This document shows, one piece after another, positions 24,399 through 33,101 of a stretch of DNA of 64,000 nt. How positions within the stretch are numbered: position 1 is the stretch's first letter; every line of letters starts with the position of its first letter. The position numbers and the translations under genes are program-made. This stretch comes from Exiguobacterium aestuarii (GTDB taxonomy: Bacteria > Bacillota > Bacilli > Exiguobacteriales > Exiguobacteriaceae). Under the pieces are notes generated by a model. That model saw only the letters and a program-made list of their open reading frames with translations, was not told the DNA's origin and ran no database searches. The stretch lies in the NCBI RefSeq assembly GCF_020171655.1, contig NZ_JAIVAC010000001.1:310001-374000 (forward strand), given 5' to 3'.

Positions 24399-24412
24399 CG
24401 TAACCGCTTACA
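24399..24412 (+). promoter_or_regulatory. Candidate cre (CcpA) site upstream of the PTS operon
   Basis: CGTAACCGCTTACA matches the cre consensus TGWAARCGYTWNCW at 12 of 14 positions. A TATACT at 24433-24438 is the probable -10, so the site covers the -35 region, consistent with repression by a preferred sugar. Confidence 0.5.
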
Positions 24413-24460
24413 TTTTTTAAGCAGATTCGTTTTATACTACAGGTGTAGGAGGCCTCTACC

Positions 24461-26485
24461 ATGCAATTGAATGAAAAAAGTAAACGAATATTAAATGTCA
24501 TCCTGCATGAAAAGCAGATGACCATCGAAACGTTAACGATGATGCTCCCATATTCTCGTCGAACAATCGAATATGAACTGGAGCGTATTCAGGAATGGCT
24601 TAATGATTCTTGTCTATCCAATATGAAGGTGGATGGGGCAAAAATTGAATTGACAGTGACAGAAGCATTGATTGAGCAAGTGGAACGTGCGGAATTAGTT
24701 TGGTCAGAAGAAGAACGTGAGCTTGTCATCACGCTCTATGCCATGACACAAGAAGAGTTTCTCTCAAGTTTTCACTTTCAACATTTGTTAGATGTGTCCA
24801 AATATACCGTTCAAGAAAGTTTAAATACGATCAAGAAAAAGGCTGCACAATTCGGTCTCGATTTCTCTTATACGAGAAAAGAAGGCTATCGGTTTAACGG
24901 TCATTTCCAAACGATCACGTTGTATGTGTATCGGACGATTGAACAATTACTCGATAAATCGACGTTCTCACAATTACTCGACCTATGCTTTGACGATTGG
25001 CAAGAGGAGTTCAAAGAGCGAGTCCGTCAGATTGAGCAGTTTGAAACCCTCAAACAGTTTCAATTTGTGGAAAGTCATCGCGAAAAAATGGCCTATTTCC
25101 TTCTGATTGGTTCGAGATTATCGCCGGATACATTCGTTCGTGATGAGGACTCTTGGTTGCCGGAAAAAGTTGAACAGTCTGTAAGGACGCACTTTCAAGA
25201 TGTGCCACAACTGTGGGATATGTTGATGATGCTCATCCAAAGTGGTCCGAAAGTGTCGGAAGAGATGGATGAAACGGTTCAACAAAATCTTGCTGCTACG
25301 ATGATTCAGGTGATTGAGCGATTCGAGGGATTGAGTTGTACACGTGTCATTGAACGGGAGGCATTATGTGAGAAATTAGTGCTTCACGCCAAAGCGACAC
25401 TTAAACGTGTTCATACGGAAGTCATGCCGCCAGAAGAGTTAGAAAGATATGTATTGAAAGAGCACCGGGTATTGAATGTGATTGTCGATCGTTCACTCGA
25501 CCCAATCCGAAAACAAATTCAGGCAGAACTTCCGAAAACGGAAGTCATGTATTTCACGTTGCATTTTGCAGCGCATCTTCATCAACAAGGGCAACATCTT
25601 GATGAGAAAATGAAAGCGATTGTCGTATGCCCGAGCGGGATTAGCGTGTCGCATATGCTCGACCATATTCTGAAGAATCAATTTCCGGACTTTGTATTTT
25701 TACCACCAATCTCGCAACGTGACGTGTCAGAATTTGCTCCACTTGTCGATTTGATTTTCACAACGGTCCCCTTGCCGTTGTCCGTTCAACAACAGGCACA
25801 TGTGACACTCGTTCCGACACTTCCAACAAGGCTCGAACAACTTGCTTTGAAGCGACAAATTCATCAGCGCTTTCTTTCGAATGGGGGACTCGCTCGATTA
25901 GATGTGTCTGACATTCTCGAAGTGGTGAAAAAATATGCGACGGTCCATCAAGAATCGCAATTGAGAAAAGAATTAAATCATCTCATCCAAGATGAAACGA
26001 CGACAGATGAATGGAAAGGGGGACAACCCGTGCTAAATCAACTCGTAACAAAAGATGAAATTCAAATTCGCGATCATGTATCGAATTGGCAGGAGTCCAT
26101 TCGTCTCGCGGCCGAACCACTTGTCCAAAACGGATCGATCGACACACGTTACGTTGAAACGATGATTGAGAACGTAGTAGAACATGGTCCATACATCGTT
26201 CTCATGCCTCAGATTGCCATCCCGCATGCGCGACCAGAAGATGGTGTGAATCAACTGGGGATGAGTGTCCTAAAACTAACAGAACCGGTCTTCTTCCCAG
26301 GGGATAAACCAGTCCGTGCATTCTTTGTGCTCGCGGCCATTGATCAAACTACTCATTTAAAAGCACTTGCACAGTTGACAGAGTTATTAGGAAACGAACA
26401 AGACGTGTCCCTCGTATTAGAAGCAGACACGGTAGAGAAAATTGTTGAGATACTCGATCGATATTCAGAGGAGGAAGAAAAATGA
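24461..26485 (+). CDS. BglG/MtlR-type PTS regulator with PRD, EIIB-like and EIIA domains
   Basis: A 674-residue regulator. N-terminal HTH regions (about residues 1-120), two PTS regulation domains (about 180-385), an EIIB-like domain with Cys390 in VVCPSGISVSHML, and a C-terminal fructose/mannitol-type EIIA with active His589 in IAIPHARPEDG. Such proteins are transcriptional activators or antiterminators controlled by phosphorylation. The adjacent EIIB and EIIC genes have no separate EIIA, so the EIIA domain here may also feed phosphate to the transporter. GTAGGAGG precedes the ATG. The stop overlaps the EIIB start. Confidence 0.88.
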   Translation: MQLNEKSKRILNVILHEKQMTIETLTMMLPYSRRTIEYELERIQEWLNDSCLSNMKVDGAKIELTVTEALIEQVERAELVWSEEERELVITLYAMTQEEFLSSFHFQHLLDVSKYTVQESLNTIKKKAAQFGLDFSYTRKEGYRFNGHFQTITLYVYRTIEQLLDKSTFSQLLDLCFDDWQEEFKERVRQIEQFETLKQFQFVESHREKMAYFLLIGSRLSPDTFVRDEDSWLPEKVEQSVRTHFQDVPQLWDMLMMLIQSGPKVSEEMDETVQQNLAATMIQVIERFEGLSCTRVIEREALCEKLVLHAKATLKRVHTEVMPPEELERYVLKEHRVLNVIVDRSLDPIRKQIQAELPKTEVMYFTLHFAAHLHQQGQHLDEKMKAIVVCPSGISVSHMLDHILKNQFPDFVFLPPISQRDVSEFAPLVDLIFTTVPLPLSVQQQAHVTLVPTLPTRLEQLALKRQIHQRFLSNGGLARLDVSDILEVVKKYATVHQESQLRKELNHLIQDETTTDEWKGGQPVLNQLVTKDEIQIRDHVSNWQESIRLAAEPLVQNGSIDTRYVETMIENVVEHGPYIVLMPQIAIPHARPEDGVNQLGMSVLKLTEPVFFPGDKPVRAFFVLAAIDQTTHLKALAQLTELLGNEQDVSLVLEADTVEKIVEILDRYSEEEEK

Positions 26486-26748
26486 AAAAGATTTTAGTAG
26501 TATGTGGGAACGGATTAGGGTCAAGCTTCATTATGGAGTTGAACGTGAAAAAAGCGCTTGAACAAATGGGGAAAGAGGCGGATGTTTCACATACAGACAT
26601 TGCGACAGCGCGAACTGAACCTGCTGACATTTACCTTGGGGCACAAGATATCATTGGCACACTCGATGATGGGGCGAAAGAAATCGTTGCACTTGAGAAT
26701 GTCATGAACATTGAGGAAATTAAATCAAAACTTGAAGGAAAAGTATAA
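26482..26748 (+). CDS. PTS ascorbate-type transporter EIIB
   Basis: An 88-residue cytosolic phosphocarrier with the phosphorylated Cys8 in LVVCGNGLGSSFIMELNVKKAL, the form of the UlaB/SgaB EIIB family of the L-ascorbate PTS. It accepts phosphate from an EIIA and passes it to sugar bound to EIIC. The ATG overlaps the regulator stop, with AGAGGAGGAA upstream. The sugar cannot be read from EIIB; UlaB-like proteins also serve other substrates. Confidence 0.9.
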   Translation: MKKILVVCGNGLGSSFIMELNVKKALEQMGKEADVSHTDIATARTEPADIYLGAQDIIGTLDDGAKEIVALENVMNIEEIKSKLEGKV

Positions 26749-26779
26749 CTAAAGAATTCATCGTAAAGGGGGAGCGCTT

Positions 26780-28042
26780 ATGCTTGATTTGATTATGCGA
26801 GATATATTGGGGACACCAGCCATACTGGTCGGTTTGTTCGCACTCATCGGGCTCGTTTTACAGAAGAAAGACATTGCTTCCATCGTCTCTGGTACGCTGA
26901 AGACAATTATGGGGTTCGTGATTATCGGAGCGGGGGCCGGCGTCATCATTGCGGCTCTCGATATTTTCGGACAGATGTTCGACGAGGCGTTCAGTATTCG
27001 GGGAGTCATCCCGAACAACGAAGCGATTGTCGCAGTTGCACAAGACGCATTTGGCGTTGAAACAGCTATGATCATGGTCTTCGGGATGGTCATGAATATC
27101 GTGCTGGCTCGCATCACGCCATTTAAATACATTTTCTTGACGGGTCATCATACGTTATTCATGGCGAGCTTACTTGCAGCCATTCTTTCCGTATCTGGTC
27201 TTGATGGTACACTCTTGATCATCATTGGATCGGTATTGCTTGGACTTTGTATGGTCTTATTCCCAGCCCTACTTCAACCGTTCGTTCGACAGATTACGGG
27301 ATCGGATGATTTTGCGGTCGGGCACTTTGGCTCACTTGGTTACTTTATCTCTGGAACGATCGGAAAATATGCCGGGAACAAAGAGCACTCGACGGAACAA
27401 ATTCAAGTACCAAAGCAACTTGGCTTTCTACGAGACACATCCGTCGCCGTCTCGTTGACGATGACTTTATTATTTGTGGTCGTCGCCATCTTTGCGGGAC
27501 CAGCATTTGTGGAAACGGAATTATCAGGTGGGTCGAACTATATCGTCTTCTCCATCATCCAAGCGATTACATTCGCTGCAGGGGTATATATCGTTCTTGC
27601 CGGTGTACGGATGTTGATTGCAGAAATCGTTCCGGCCTTCAAAGGGATTGCCGATAAAATGGTACCGAACGCAAAACCTGCGCTAGATTGCCCGACCGTC
27701 TTCCCATTTGCACCGAACGCGGTCATCATCGGATTTTTAGCGAGCTTTGCAGCTGGACTGTTCTCGATGTTCCTTTTACCTTTATTCGGTTTGGCTGTCA
27801 TTGTACCGGGACTGGTTCCACACTTCTTCACAGGAGCGACAGCAGGAGTATTCGGGAACGCTACCGGTGGACGTCGCGGAGCGATTCTTGGATCGATCGC
27901 CAACGGGGTATTAATCAGTTTCTTACCGGCTCTCCTCTTACCGCTTTTGGGGAATCTCGGGTTTGAAAGTACGACATTTGGAGATTCAGACTTTGCCCTC
28001 GTCGGTATTTTGGTTAGTTGGCTCGTTTCATTGTTCTCATAA
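26780..28042 (+). CDS. PTS ascorbate-type transporter EIIC (UlaA/SgaT family)
   Basis: A 420-residue membrane permease with ten or more hydrophobic segments. It starts MLDLIMRDILGTPAILVGLFALIGL, as in UlaA-type EIIC, and has TPFKYIFLTGHHTLFMASLLA and PVLPHFFTGATAGVFGN-like conserved loops. It carries and phosphorylates its substrate with EIIB. AAGGGGGAGC precedes the ATG. No ascorbate-catabolic genes (ulaD, ulaE, ulaF, ulaG types) are in the window, so the actual substrate and its breakdown route are open. Confidence 0.9.
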   Translation: MLDLIMRDILGTPAILVGLFALIGLVLQKKDIASIVSGTLKTIMGFVIIGAGAGVIIAALDIFGQMFDEAFSIRGVIPNNEAIVAVAQDAFGVETAMIMVFGMVMNIVLARITPFKYIFLTGHHTLFMASLLAAILSVSGLDGTLLIIIGSVLLGLCMVLFPALLQPFVRQITGSDDFAVGHFGSLGYFISGTIGKYAGNKEHSTEQIQVPKQLGFLRDTSVAVSLTMTLLFVVVAIFAGPAFVETELSGGSNYIVFSIIQAITFAAGVYIVLAGVRMLIAEIVPAFKGIADKMVPNAKPALDCPTVFPFAPNAVIIGFLASFAAGLFSMFLLPLFGLAVIVPGLVPHFFTGATAGVFGNATGGRRGAILGSIANGVLISFLPALLLPLLGNLGFESTTFGDSDFALVGILVSWLVSLFS

Positions 28043-28046
28043 TATG

Positions 28047-28091
28047 AAAAATGAGGTCTTTCTCCCATCTGGAGACAAGACCTCATTTTTT
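28047..28091. terminator. Bidirectional terminator after the PTS operon
   Basis: AAAAATGAGGTCTT (28047-28060) pairs with AAGACCTCATTTTT (28077-28090). It also ends the opposing 95-residue gene. Confidence 0.9.
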
Positions 28092-28378
28092 TACGCGTTC
28101 GAAGCGAGTTTAATTTTTTGTCGTTTCATCTTGTGGAGTAACCATGCATAGAGGACTTCACAAGAGTTGTGAGGAAGGGTCAGTTCCACGAGTGGGTGGG
28201 CATGACCAAATATAGTGAAGCGCGAATGGTCCTCGTCGAGCAGAGAGACTTGAATGTCAGTCGCATCCTGAAGTGAAATGCGTTGTTCCCCTGCGTGAGC
28301 ATCTTTAAGTTTCAGCATTTTTCCATTCGTCGCAAACTTGGTGAACGAAGAGACTCCTTGTACTTTCAGTTGTTCCAT
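28091..28378 (-). CDS. Hypothetical protein, 95 residues
   Basis: The product (MEQLKVQGVSSFTKF, then ISLQDATDIQVSLLDEDHSRFTIFGHAHPLVEL) is a small soluble protein rich in beta-type sequence. No domain is recognised. The start is uncertain because the ATG has no clear ribosome site; GAGGTGAAA is too far upstream and an in-frame stop lies just before the ATG. Bounded by a terminator at its 3' end. Confidence 0.55.
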   Translation of the reverse strand: MEQLKVQGVSSFTKFATNGKMLKLKDAHAGEQRISLQDATDIQVSLLDEDHSRFTIFGHAHPLVELTLPHNSCEVLYAWLLHKMKRQKIKLASNA

Positions 28379-28598
28379 TTCGTGTATCTATCCATCCGCG
28401 TGATGAATAGATTTTCACCTCGCTTTCTCTATATTGCCTTCCATTCCTCCAGAAGGTTATTCCTAGTATAACGCCTCGTCCGAAAAAGAAAAGTGTTAAT
28501 TTAACAAAAAATTAAGACAATTTGTTATCAATTTTTAAGAATAGCGTTCATACCCGTTCATGAAGGGAATTGACTTGAAACAATCGGTCTGAAAATAA

Positions 28599-28626
28599 CA
28601 AAAAAGAACCTCGTTTTCAGAGGTTC
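28599..28626 (-). terminator. Terminator of the 243-residue hypothetical gene
   Basis: GAACCTC (28606-28612) pairs with GAGGTTC (28620-28626); A-tract at 28599-28605 gives the T-tail on the minus strand. The rest of 28379-28651 holds no gene that I can support. Confidence 0.8.
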
Positions 28627-28651
28627 AATTCCATTTCTTACATCCATGACC

Positions 28652-29383
28652 TTATAACCGTTCAATGTGCCACGTGCGACGACGATACAATAGCTGACCT
28701 TTCAGCGCGATTGATTCTTTTTTGGCGTCAAAGTCTTCTTCGAGGACGGACATGTCTTCGTAGCGACCGGCCACATAGAAGGAAATCACGATTTGACGAT
28801 TGAACAGGCTTCGTTTCGTGTGATCAAAATCGATGATGAGCCCTTGAGGTGCCAAGTCGAGCAACTCATCGATGACAGGGAGCGGTATCGGGACGAAGCT
28901 AATGTTACGGATGTCTCGGTCCAATTTGCTTTGCAACATGTTTTGAACGAAACGATTGATCGTCGACCAATCACGGATGTAGAGACTGCTGTGACGGTCG
29001 TTCGCTTCATTGAAGAACGCAATCTCATTATCAAGTGAATCTAGAAACGGCTTCTTAATCCCGCGCTCCATATGACTTAAAAATAGGATCTCTGCGATTT
29101 CGTGATCCGACAGCGTCTCAAGCGTATTGTAGTCTGGGAAATCAATTGCAGTGAATGTCGTTTGGTTATTTAAATACTTAGACGAGAATGAAGAGAGCTC
29201 ATGCGCTTCGATATATCGGAAACGCGACCTAGAAGATTGCCTCATTCCTTTAATATCGGTTCGACAAATGATCATTGGTCTCGTGACGGAAAGGGCCTCT
29301 GTAATGTCGGCCAATGTCACGCCATGTAGCGTAAAGCGCTGGACATCTCGGTCTTGTTTTAAATAAAAGAGTTGTTTTGACAT
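28652..29383 (-). CDS. Hypothetical protein, 243 residues
   Basis: A soluble protein beginning MSKQLFYLKQDRDVQRFTLHG, with a GAGGGGATACC ribosome site. No signal peptide, membrane helix or known domain is recognised. Features are an even spread of charged residues, an acidic IIDFDHTKRSLF segment and a basic C-terminus (YRRRTWHIERL). It is a single-gene unit with its own terminator. Confidence 0.7.
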   Translation of the reverse strand: MSKQLFYLKQDRDVQRFTLHGVTLADITEALSVTRPMIICRTDIKGMRQSSRSRFRYIEAHELSSFSSKYLNNQTTFTAIDFPDYNTLETLSDHEIAEILFLSHMERGIKKPFLDSLDNEIAFFNEANDRHSSLYIRDWSTINRFVQNMLQSKLDRDIRNISFVPIPLPVIDELLDLAPQGLIIDFDHTKRSLFNRQIVISFYVAGRYEDMSVLEEDFDAKKESIALKGQLLYRRRTWHIERL

Positions 29384-29532
29384 ATGGTATCCCCTCGGTT
29401 TGACATTCTACATTCATAGTAGCAAAAACACATGATTTCCGCTATCTTGAGACGGTTCAAGAGGGTTGAGTTCGATACATTTGGGAAAATAGAAGTATAC
29501 TTGAGGAAACGAAAAGGAAAGGCGGGTTCCAC

Positions 29533-30108
29533 ATGTGGGGATTGAAACGTAGTTTTCCTGAGCTCGCTACGCCCCGGTTTATCCTGCGAGAGCTAGAACC
29601 GCGTGATGCTAGAGCACTTTATACCATCTTATCCACTGAAGAAGTGATGCGTTATTATGGGTCGGACCCGTTGCTTGCTGTTTATGAGGCGAAAAATGTC
29701 ATCGCCTATTTTAAAGACCAGTTTCAACAAGGCAAAGCGATTCGCTGGGCCATCTGTGATCGATTGACAAACGAGTTGATCGGCACAATCGGGTTTCATA
29801 ATTGGACACCCCAGTATTACCGGGCTGAAATCGGATTTGAAGTCTCGCCCCATTATTGGAGACAAGGGGTGGCATTTGAAGCGGCGACTGCCGTCATCCA
29901 ACATGGATTCGAAGAGTTCAAGTTTCACCGAATCTCCGCCTTGGTGGCACCAGGAAATGAAGGGTCGAATCGCCTCGTTCAAAAACTCGGATTTATAGAA
30001 GAAGGCCTCTTACATGATTATGCATACAGCCATGGTCGGTTCATGGATTTGACAATGTATCGGCTACTCAAAACAGAATGGGAAGAAAAGGAGCACTCAA
30101 TGATATGA
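29533..30108 (+). CDS. GNAT acetyltransferase, RimJ/RimL type
   Basis: A 191-residue N-acetyltransferase. The fold is marked by TPRFILRELEPRDARAL, the beta strand ELIGTIGFHNW, the acetyl-CoA site HYWRQGVAFEAA (Q/RxxGxA-like) and NEGSNRLVQKLGFIEEG. RimJ/RimL-type enzymes acetylate ribosomal protein N-termini or other amines; the target here is unknown. GGCGGG precedes the ATG. Its stop overlaps the next start (ATGATATGA), so it forms an operon with the esterase and flavin reductase genes. Confidence 0.88.
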   Translation: MWGLKRSFPELATPRFILRELEPRDARALYTILSTEEVMRYYGSDPLLAVYEAKNVIAYFKDQFQQGKAIRWAICDRLTNELIGTIGFHNWTPQYYRAEIGFEVSPHYWRQGVAFEAATAVIQHGFEEFKFHRISALVAPGNEGSNRLVQKLGFIEEGLLHDYAYSHGRFMDLTMYRLLKTEWEEKEHSMI

Positions 30109-30824
30109 AAGCACTCGTATTGTTACATGGATTGTGCGGTTCGCCAACATATTTTGAACAGCTAGAACCGTTATTGAATGCCGAAGTTCATGTATTCACA
30201 CTTCCGGGTCATGCAGGAACGGAAGTCGGACCAGAAACGATGGACCAGTTCGCAGATTGGGTCATGGAAGAGATTCGACTCCGAAACCTTGAACAACCAC
30301 TCGTTATCGGACATTCGTTTGGAGGATATGTGACGACCAACCTCGTTCGTCGATATCCTGAAGAACTATCCGGCTTTGGGTTGATGCATTCGACCGCTGC
30401 CTCTGATTCAGAAGAAGCAAAAGAAAAACGGAACGGGGCAATCAATAAAGTCATTGAAGAAGGGGTGAAGCCGTTTATCGACGGGATGATCCCGAATGTC
30501 TTTTCGAAGGAGTCAAATCCTGCACTCATCGAACAAGCAATCGAGATTGGATACGAGATGTCAGTTGAAGGGGTTGTAAACGCACAACGAGCAATTCGTG
30601 ACCGTGAAGACGAAGTCGATACTGTTCAGGCGACTAAACTCCCTGGTTTATTCATTTATGGGGAGAAAGATCCGAATATGGACGAGACACGAGCATTTTT
30701 AGGTGCTGATAGTCATACGAAAGTGATTTTCCCATACAGTCACATGGGGATGATGGAAGGTCCTGAAGAGGAAGCGGAAATCGTGAATCAGTGGATTCAG
30801 GAGGTAGAGAATGGGAAAATATAA
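30105..30824 (+). CDS. Alpha/beta hydrolase (carboxylesterase-like)
   Basis: A 239-residue hydrolase with oxyanion segment LLHGLCGSP, nucleophile elbow GHSFGG with the catalytic Ser, acid residue in YGEKDPNMD and His in YSHMGMMEGPEE. This is the layout of small bacterial esterases. The substrate is unknown. ATG 30105 overlaps the stop of the GNAT gene; an earlier ATG at 30078 lies inside that gene and has no better ribosome site. The end overlaps the flavin reductase gene by 14 bp. Confidence 0.88.
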   Translation: MKALVLLHGLCGSPTYFEQLEPLLNAEVHVFTLPGHAGTEVGPETMDQFADWVMEEIRLRNLEQPLVIGHSFGGYVTTNLVRRYPEELSGFGLMHSTAASDSEEAKEKRNGAINKVIEEGVKPFIDGMIPNVFSKESNPALIEQAIEIGYEMSVEGVVNAQRAIRDREDEVDTVQATKLPGLFIYGEKDPNMDETRAFLGADSHTKVIFPYSHMGMMEGPEEEAEIVNQWIQEVENGKI

Positions 30825-31371
30825 ATTAGTCGCCATGTCAGGGAGTCTTCGAAAGAAATCATTTAATACCGCTCTTTTGCATTCGATTATTGAACTGGCT
30901 AAAGATGATTTTGATATTGAAGTCGTCTCCATCGAGCTCCCGCTGTTCAACGACGATTTGATTGATCCGGATGAACCGGAAGTTGTGGCCGCTTTGAAGC
31001 AAGCCGTTCGAGAAGCCGATGGATTATTGATTGTTACACCTGAATATAACCATAGCATCCCTGGTGTCTTAAAGAATGCAATCGACTGGTTATCGCTCGA
31101 GCCGGGGACGCCACTTCGAGATAAACCGGTCATGATTGCTGGTGCCTCACCAGGCATCCTCGGAACGGCCAGATGTCAAATTCATCTCCGACAAGTATTT
31201 GCCACAAATCGTGCAAATGTTTTACCAGGAAATGAAATTTTCATTACACATTGTAAGGAGAAGATTGACGATACGGGATTACACGATAAGAAATCGATTC
31301 ATCAAATCAATAAAACATTATCCGAGTATCGTAAATGGATTGAATTTTGGAAGCGTAACGCAAAAAATTAA
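30811..31371 (+). CDS. NADPH-dependent FMN reductase
   Basis: A 186-residue flavodoxin-like protein of the azoreductase/chromate reductase family. The FMN phosphate loop is SGSLRKKSFN at the N-terminus, and the second flavin site is TPEYNHSIPGVLKNAIDWLS, both diagnostic. Such enzymes reduce quinones, azo dyes or chromate using NADPH. The gene overlaps the esterase gene and follows GGAGGTAG. It is the last gene of the operon. Confidence 0.9.
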   Translation: MGKYKLVAMSGSLRKKSFNTALLHSIIELAKDDFDIEVVSIELPLFNDDLIDPDEPEVVAALKQAVREADGLLIVTPEYNHSIPGVLKNAIDWLSLEPGTPLRDKPVMIAGASPGILGTARCQIHLRQVFATNRANVLPGNEIFITHCKEKIDDTGLHDKKSIHQINKTLSEYRKWIEFWKRNAKN

Positions 31372-31377
31372 CTTGAA

Positions 31378-31433
31378 GTCGCTCTTTTTGTTTGATAGAA
31401 AGGAATTGTGAAAACAAACACAAGAGGAGCGAC
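31378..31433 (+). repeat. Long imperfect inverted repeat covering a ribosome site
   Basis: GTCGCTC (31378-31384) pairs with GAGCGAC (31427-31433), and inner pieces TTTTTGTTTG and CAAACACAAGA extend the pairing with bulges. The 3' arm contains the GAGGAG ribosome site of the next gene, so folding would hide it. Confidence 0.5.
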
Positions 31434-31439
31434 ACCAAA

Positions 31440-31679
31440 ATGGAAACTTACATCGAACTGTACAATGGCGGCGAATTAGGTGATCGGGCGGTAATGAACG
31501 ATGGAATGACGTTTGGACGGATGACGATTGTTGAATTGTTTTATCAATCCAATCATATTTTTGGTTACGTAAAAGAGAATGGTGAAAAACGTTTCTTCCT
31601 TGAACCGATTTCAGAGGACGACACGTTTACTGTGGATGGTACGACGTATTCACTCCAACAGTTTATCGCGTTGTTCTAA
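31440..31679 (+). CDS. Hypothetical protein, 79 residues
   Basis: The ATG at 31440 follows GAGGAGCG by about 10 nt. The product (METYIELYNGGELGDRAV, then IFGYVKENGEKRFFLEP) is a small, acidic, beta-rich protein with no recognised domain. An earlier in-frame ATG at 31392 would place the ribosome site inside the gene. The ribosome site lies in an inverted repeat that could regulate translation. A terminator follows. Confidence 0.6.
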   Translation: METYIELYNGGELGDRAVMNDGMTFGRMTIVELFYQSNHIFGYVKENGEKRFFLEPISEDDTFTVDGTTYSLQQFIALF

Positions 31680-31701
31680 ATAGAATAGATGGGTGACTCG
31701 A

Positions 31702-31729
31702 ACGCAAGCGACTCGCTTGCGTTTTTTTG
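31702..31729 (+). terminator. Terminator of the 79-residue hypothetical gene
   Basis: ACGCAAGCG (31702-31710) pairs with CGCTTGCGT (31714-31722), followed by six T. Confidence 0.9.
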
Positions 31730-31764
31730 TCATTTTCGTCACGATTGAGAGTGAGGTGATGAGG

Positions 31765-32856
31765 ATGAAACTAGTAGCAATTGAACCGACACCAAGTCCG
31801 AATAACTTGAAGATCATTGTGGATCCTCCGTTTGAAGGGAGAGGCACCACATATGACAAAGCGAGTACGGATGCCCCAGCCATTATTCAAGAAATCGTTG
31901 GGCTTCGAGGCGTCAAATCCGTATATGCGGTATCTGATTTTCTCGCTGTCGAGCGTCATCCAAAACATGACTGGCATGACGTGATGAATGAAATCCGACG
32001 GGCGTTCGGGGAACAAGTCGAGGAAGTCGAATCTGCACAGATGGATACAGACTATGAACCGGTCCATGTATCCGTTCAGTTCGTGCTCGATGTCCCGATG
32101 CAGTTGAAACTCGTCAAAGGGGACGAGGAAAAACGGATCGGGCTGTCGAAACGATTCGTCGACGCTGCCATGGAAGTTCAAGCACAAGTGAAGAATGTCA
32201 TTCAAGACCGCCGTTGGGTGGAGCAAGCCCCGCGCTATGGTGAGCTGGATGAGGTCAGTGTCGTCGCTCAAGAAGAATTAGAAGCTGCGTATCCAAAAGA
32301 ACGTGTGGAACGCATCGTGGCTCGAGCGTTTGGGCGCGAAGCTGACTTTGAAGCAAATGCGAACCACTTGCAATCTGACAATTGGAAAGACCGGATGGCT
32401 TTCTTAGACGAATTAGACATTCAAGACGAGAATATGGTGTATTTCCGCCGTGCACTCGAAGATTCCGTGATGGCGATTCGCCGACAAGCTGTCGTCATGA
32501 TCGGGATGTTTGAAGAACGTCGTGAGGAATATGTCACATATATTGAACAAGCACTCGTAGATGCATCTCCGATCGTGCGACGTACGGCCGGGGATACGGT
32601 CTCAGATTGGGCGTTACCTCAATCTCAACCTTCGATGATTGAAGCGCTGAAAGACAAGAATAAACTCGTTCGTTGGCGTGCGGCTCGTTTCTTATTCGAT
32701 TGTGGAGACGAACGCGCTGTTCCGGCTTTGACAGTTGCCGAACAAGACCGCGAATTTGAAGTTTCGTTGCAGGCACGACTCGCGAAAGAACGCATTACAA
32801 GCGGAGAAACGGCTCTCGGAACAGTATGGCAACAAATTTCAAACCGTACGAAGTGA
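31765..32856 (+). CDS. CvfC-like protein: Nfu/NifU N-terminal domain plus HEAT-like repeats (YpgR type)
   Basis: A 363-residue protein. The first 90 residues (MKLVAIEPTPSPNNLKIIVD, then VGLRGVKSVYAVSDFLAVERHPKHDWHDV) match the Nfu N-terminal-like domain. From about residue 190 to the end there are HEAT-like helical repeats (LDELDIQDENMVYFRRALEDSVMAIRRQAVVMIGMFEE, then similar units). This arrangement is that of conserved virulence factor C of S. aureus and YpgR of B. subtilis; the biochemical function is not established to my knowledge. GTGAGGTG precedes the ATG. Confidence 0.85.
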   Translation: MKLVAIEPTPSPNNLKIIVDPPFEGRGTTYDKASTDAPAIIQEIVGLRGVKSVYAVSDFLAVERHPKHDWHDVMNEIRRAFGEQVEEVESAQMDTDYEPVHVSVQFVLDVPMQLKLVKGDEEKRIGLSKRFVDAAMEVQAQVKNVIQDRRWVEQAPRYGELDEVSVVAQEELEAAYPKERVERIVARAFGREADFEANANHLQSDNWKDRMAFLDELDIQDENMVYFRRALEDSVMAIRRQAVVMIGMFEERREEYVTYIEQALVDASPIVRRTAGDTVSDWALPQSQPSMIEALKDKNKLVRWRAARFLFDCGDERAVPALTVAEQDREFEVSLQARLAKERITSGETALGTVWQQISNRTK

Positions 32857-32903
32857 TGTTTCGTTCGACATGTTATGAATCAATTTCATTTACATTTTCA
32901 GGA

Positions 32904-32946
32904 AAGGAGAGGGGTCCGCAAGGCGGATTCCCTCTCTTTTTCGATC
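32904..32946 (+). terminator. Terminator of the cvfC-like gene
   Basis: AAAGGAGAGGGGTCCGC (32904-32920) pairs with GCGGATTCCCTCTCTTT (32924-32940) with small mismatches, followed by TTTTC. Confidence 0.9.
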
Positions 32947-32983
32947 TCTTATATGCACATTTCACCATTTGACTAACATTTGA

Positions 32984-32997
32984 TGTAAGCGTTTCGA
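32984..32997 (+). promoter_or_regulatory. Candidate cre (CcpA) site
   Basis: TGTAAGCGTTTCGA matches the cre consensus at 13 of 14 positions. TTGACT lies just upstream (32969-32974). The nearest downstream gene is the 64-residue hypothetical at 33102. No convincing -10 is seen at the right distance. Confidence 0.45.
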
Positions 32998-33101
32998 CAA
33001 TAGGTAAAATGTCACTGTTCCCCTGTCGAACGATAGGACCTACATCTTGGTTTCATATTGGTACACTAGGTTTATCACAGATGAACAAAGGAGCCATACT
33101 T

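Noticed and set aside
32969-33010. A complete promoter TTGACT plus TAAAAT before the 64-residue gene
   Set aside because: The spacing is about 30 bp, too long for one promoter.
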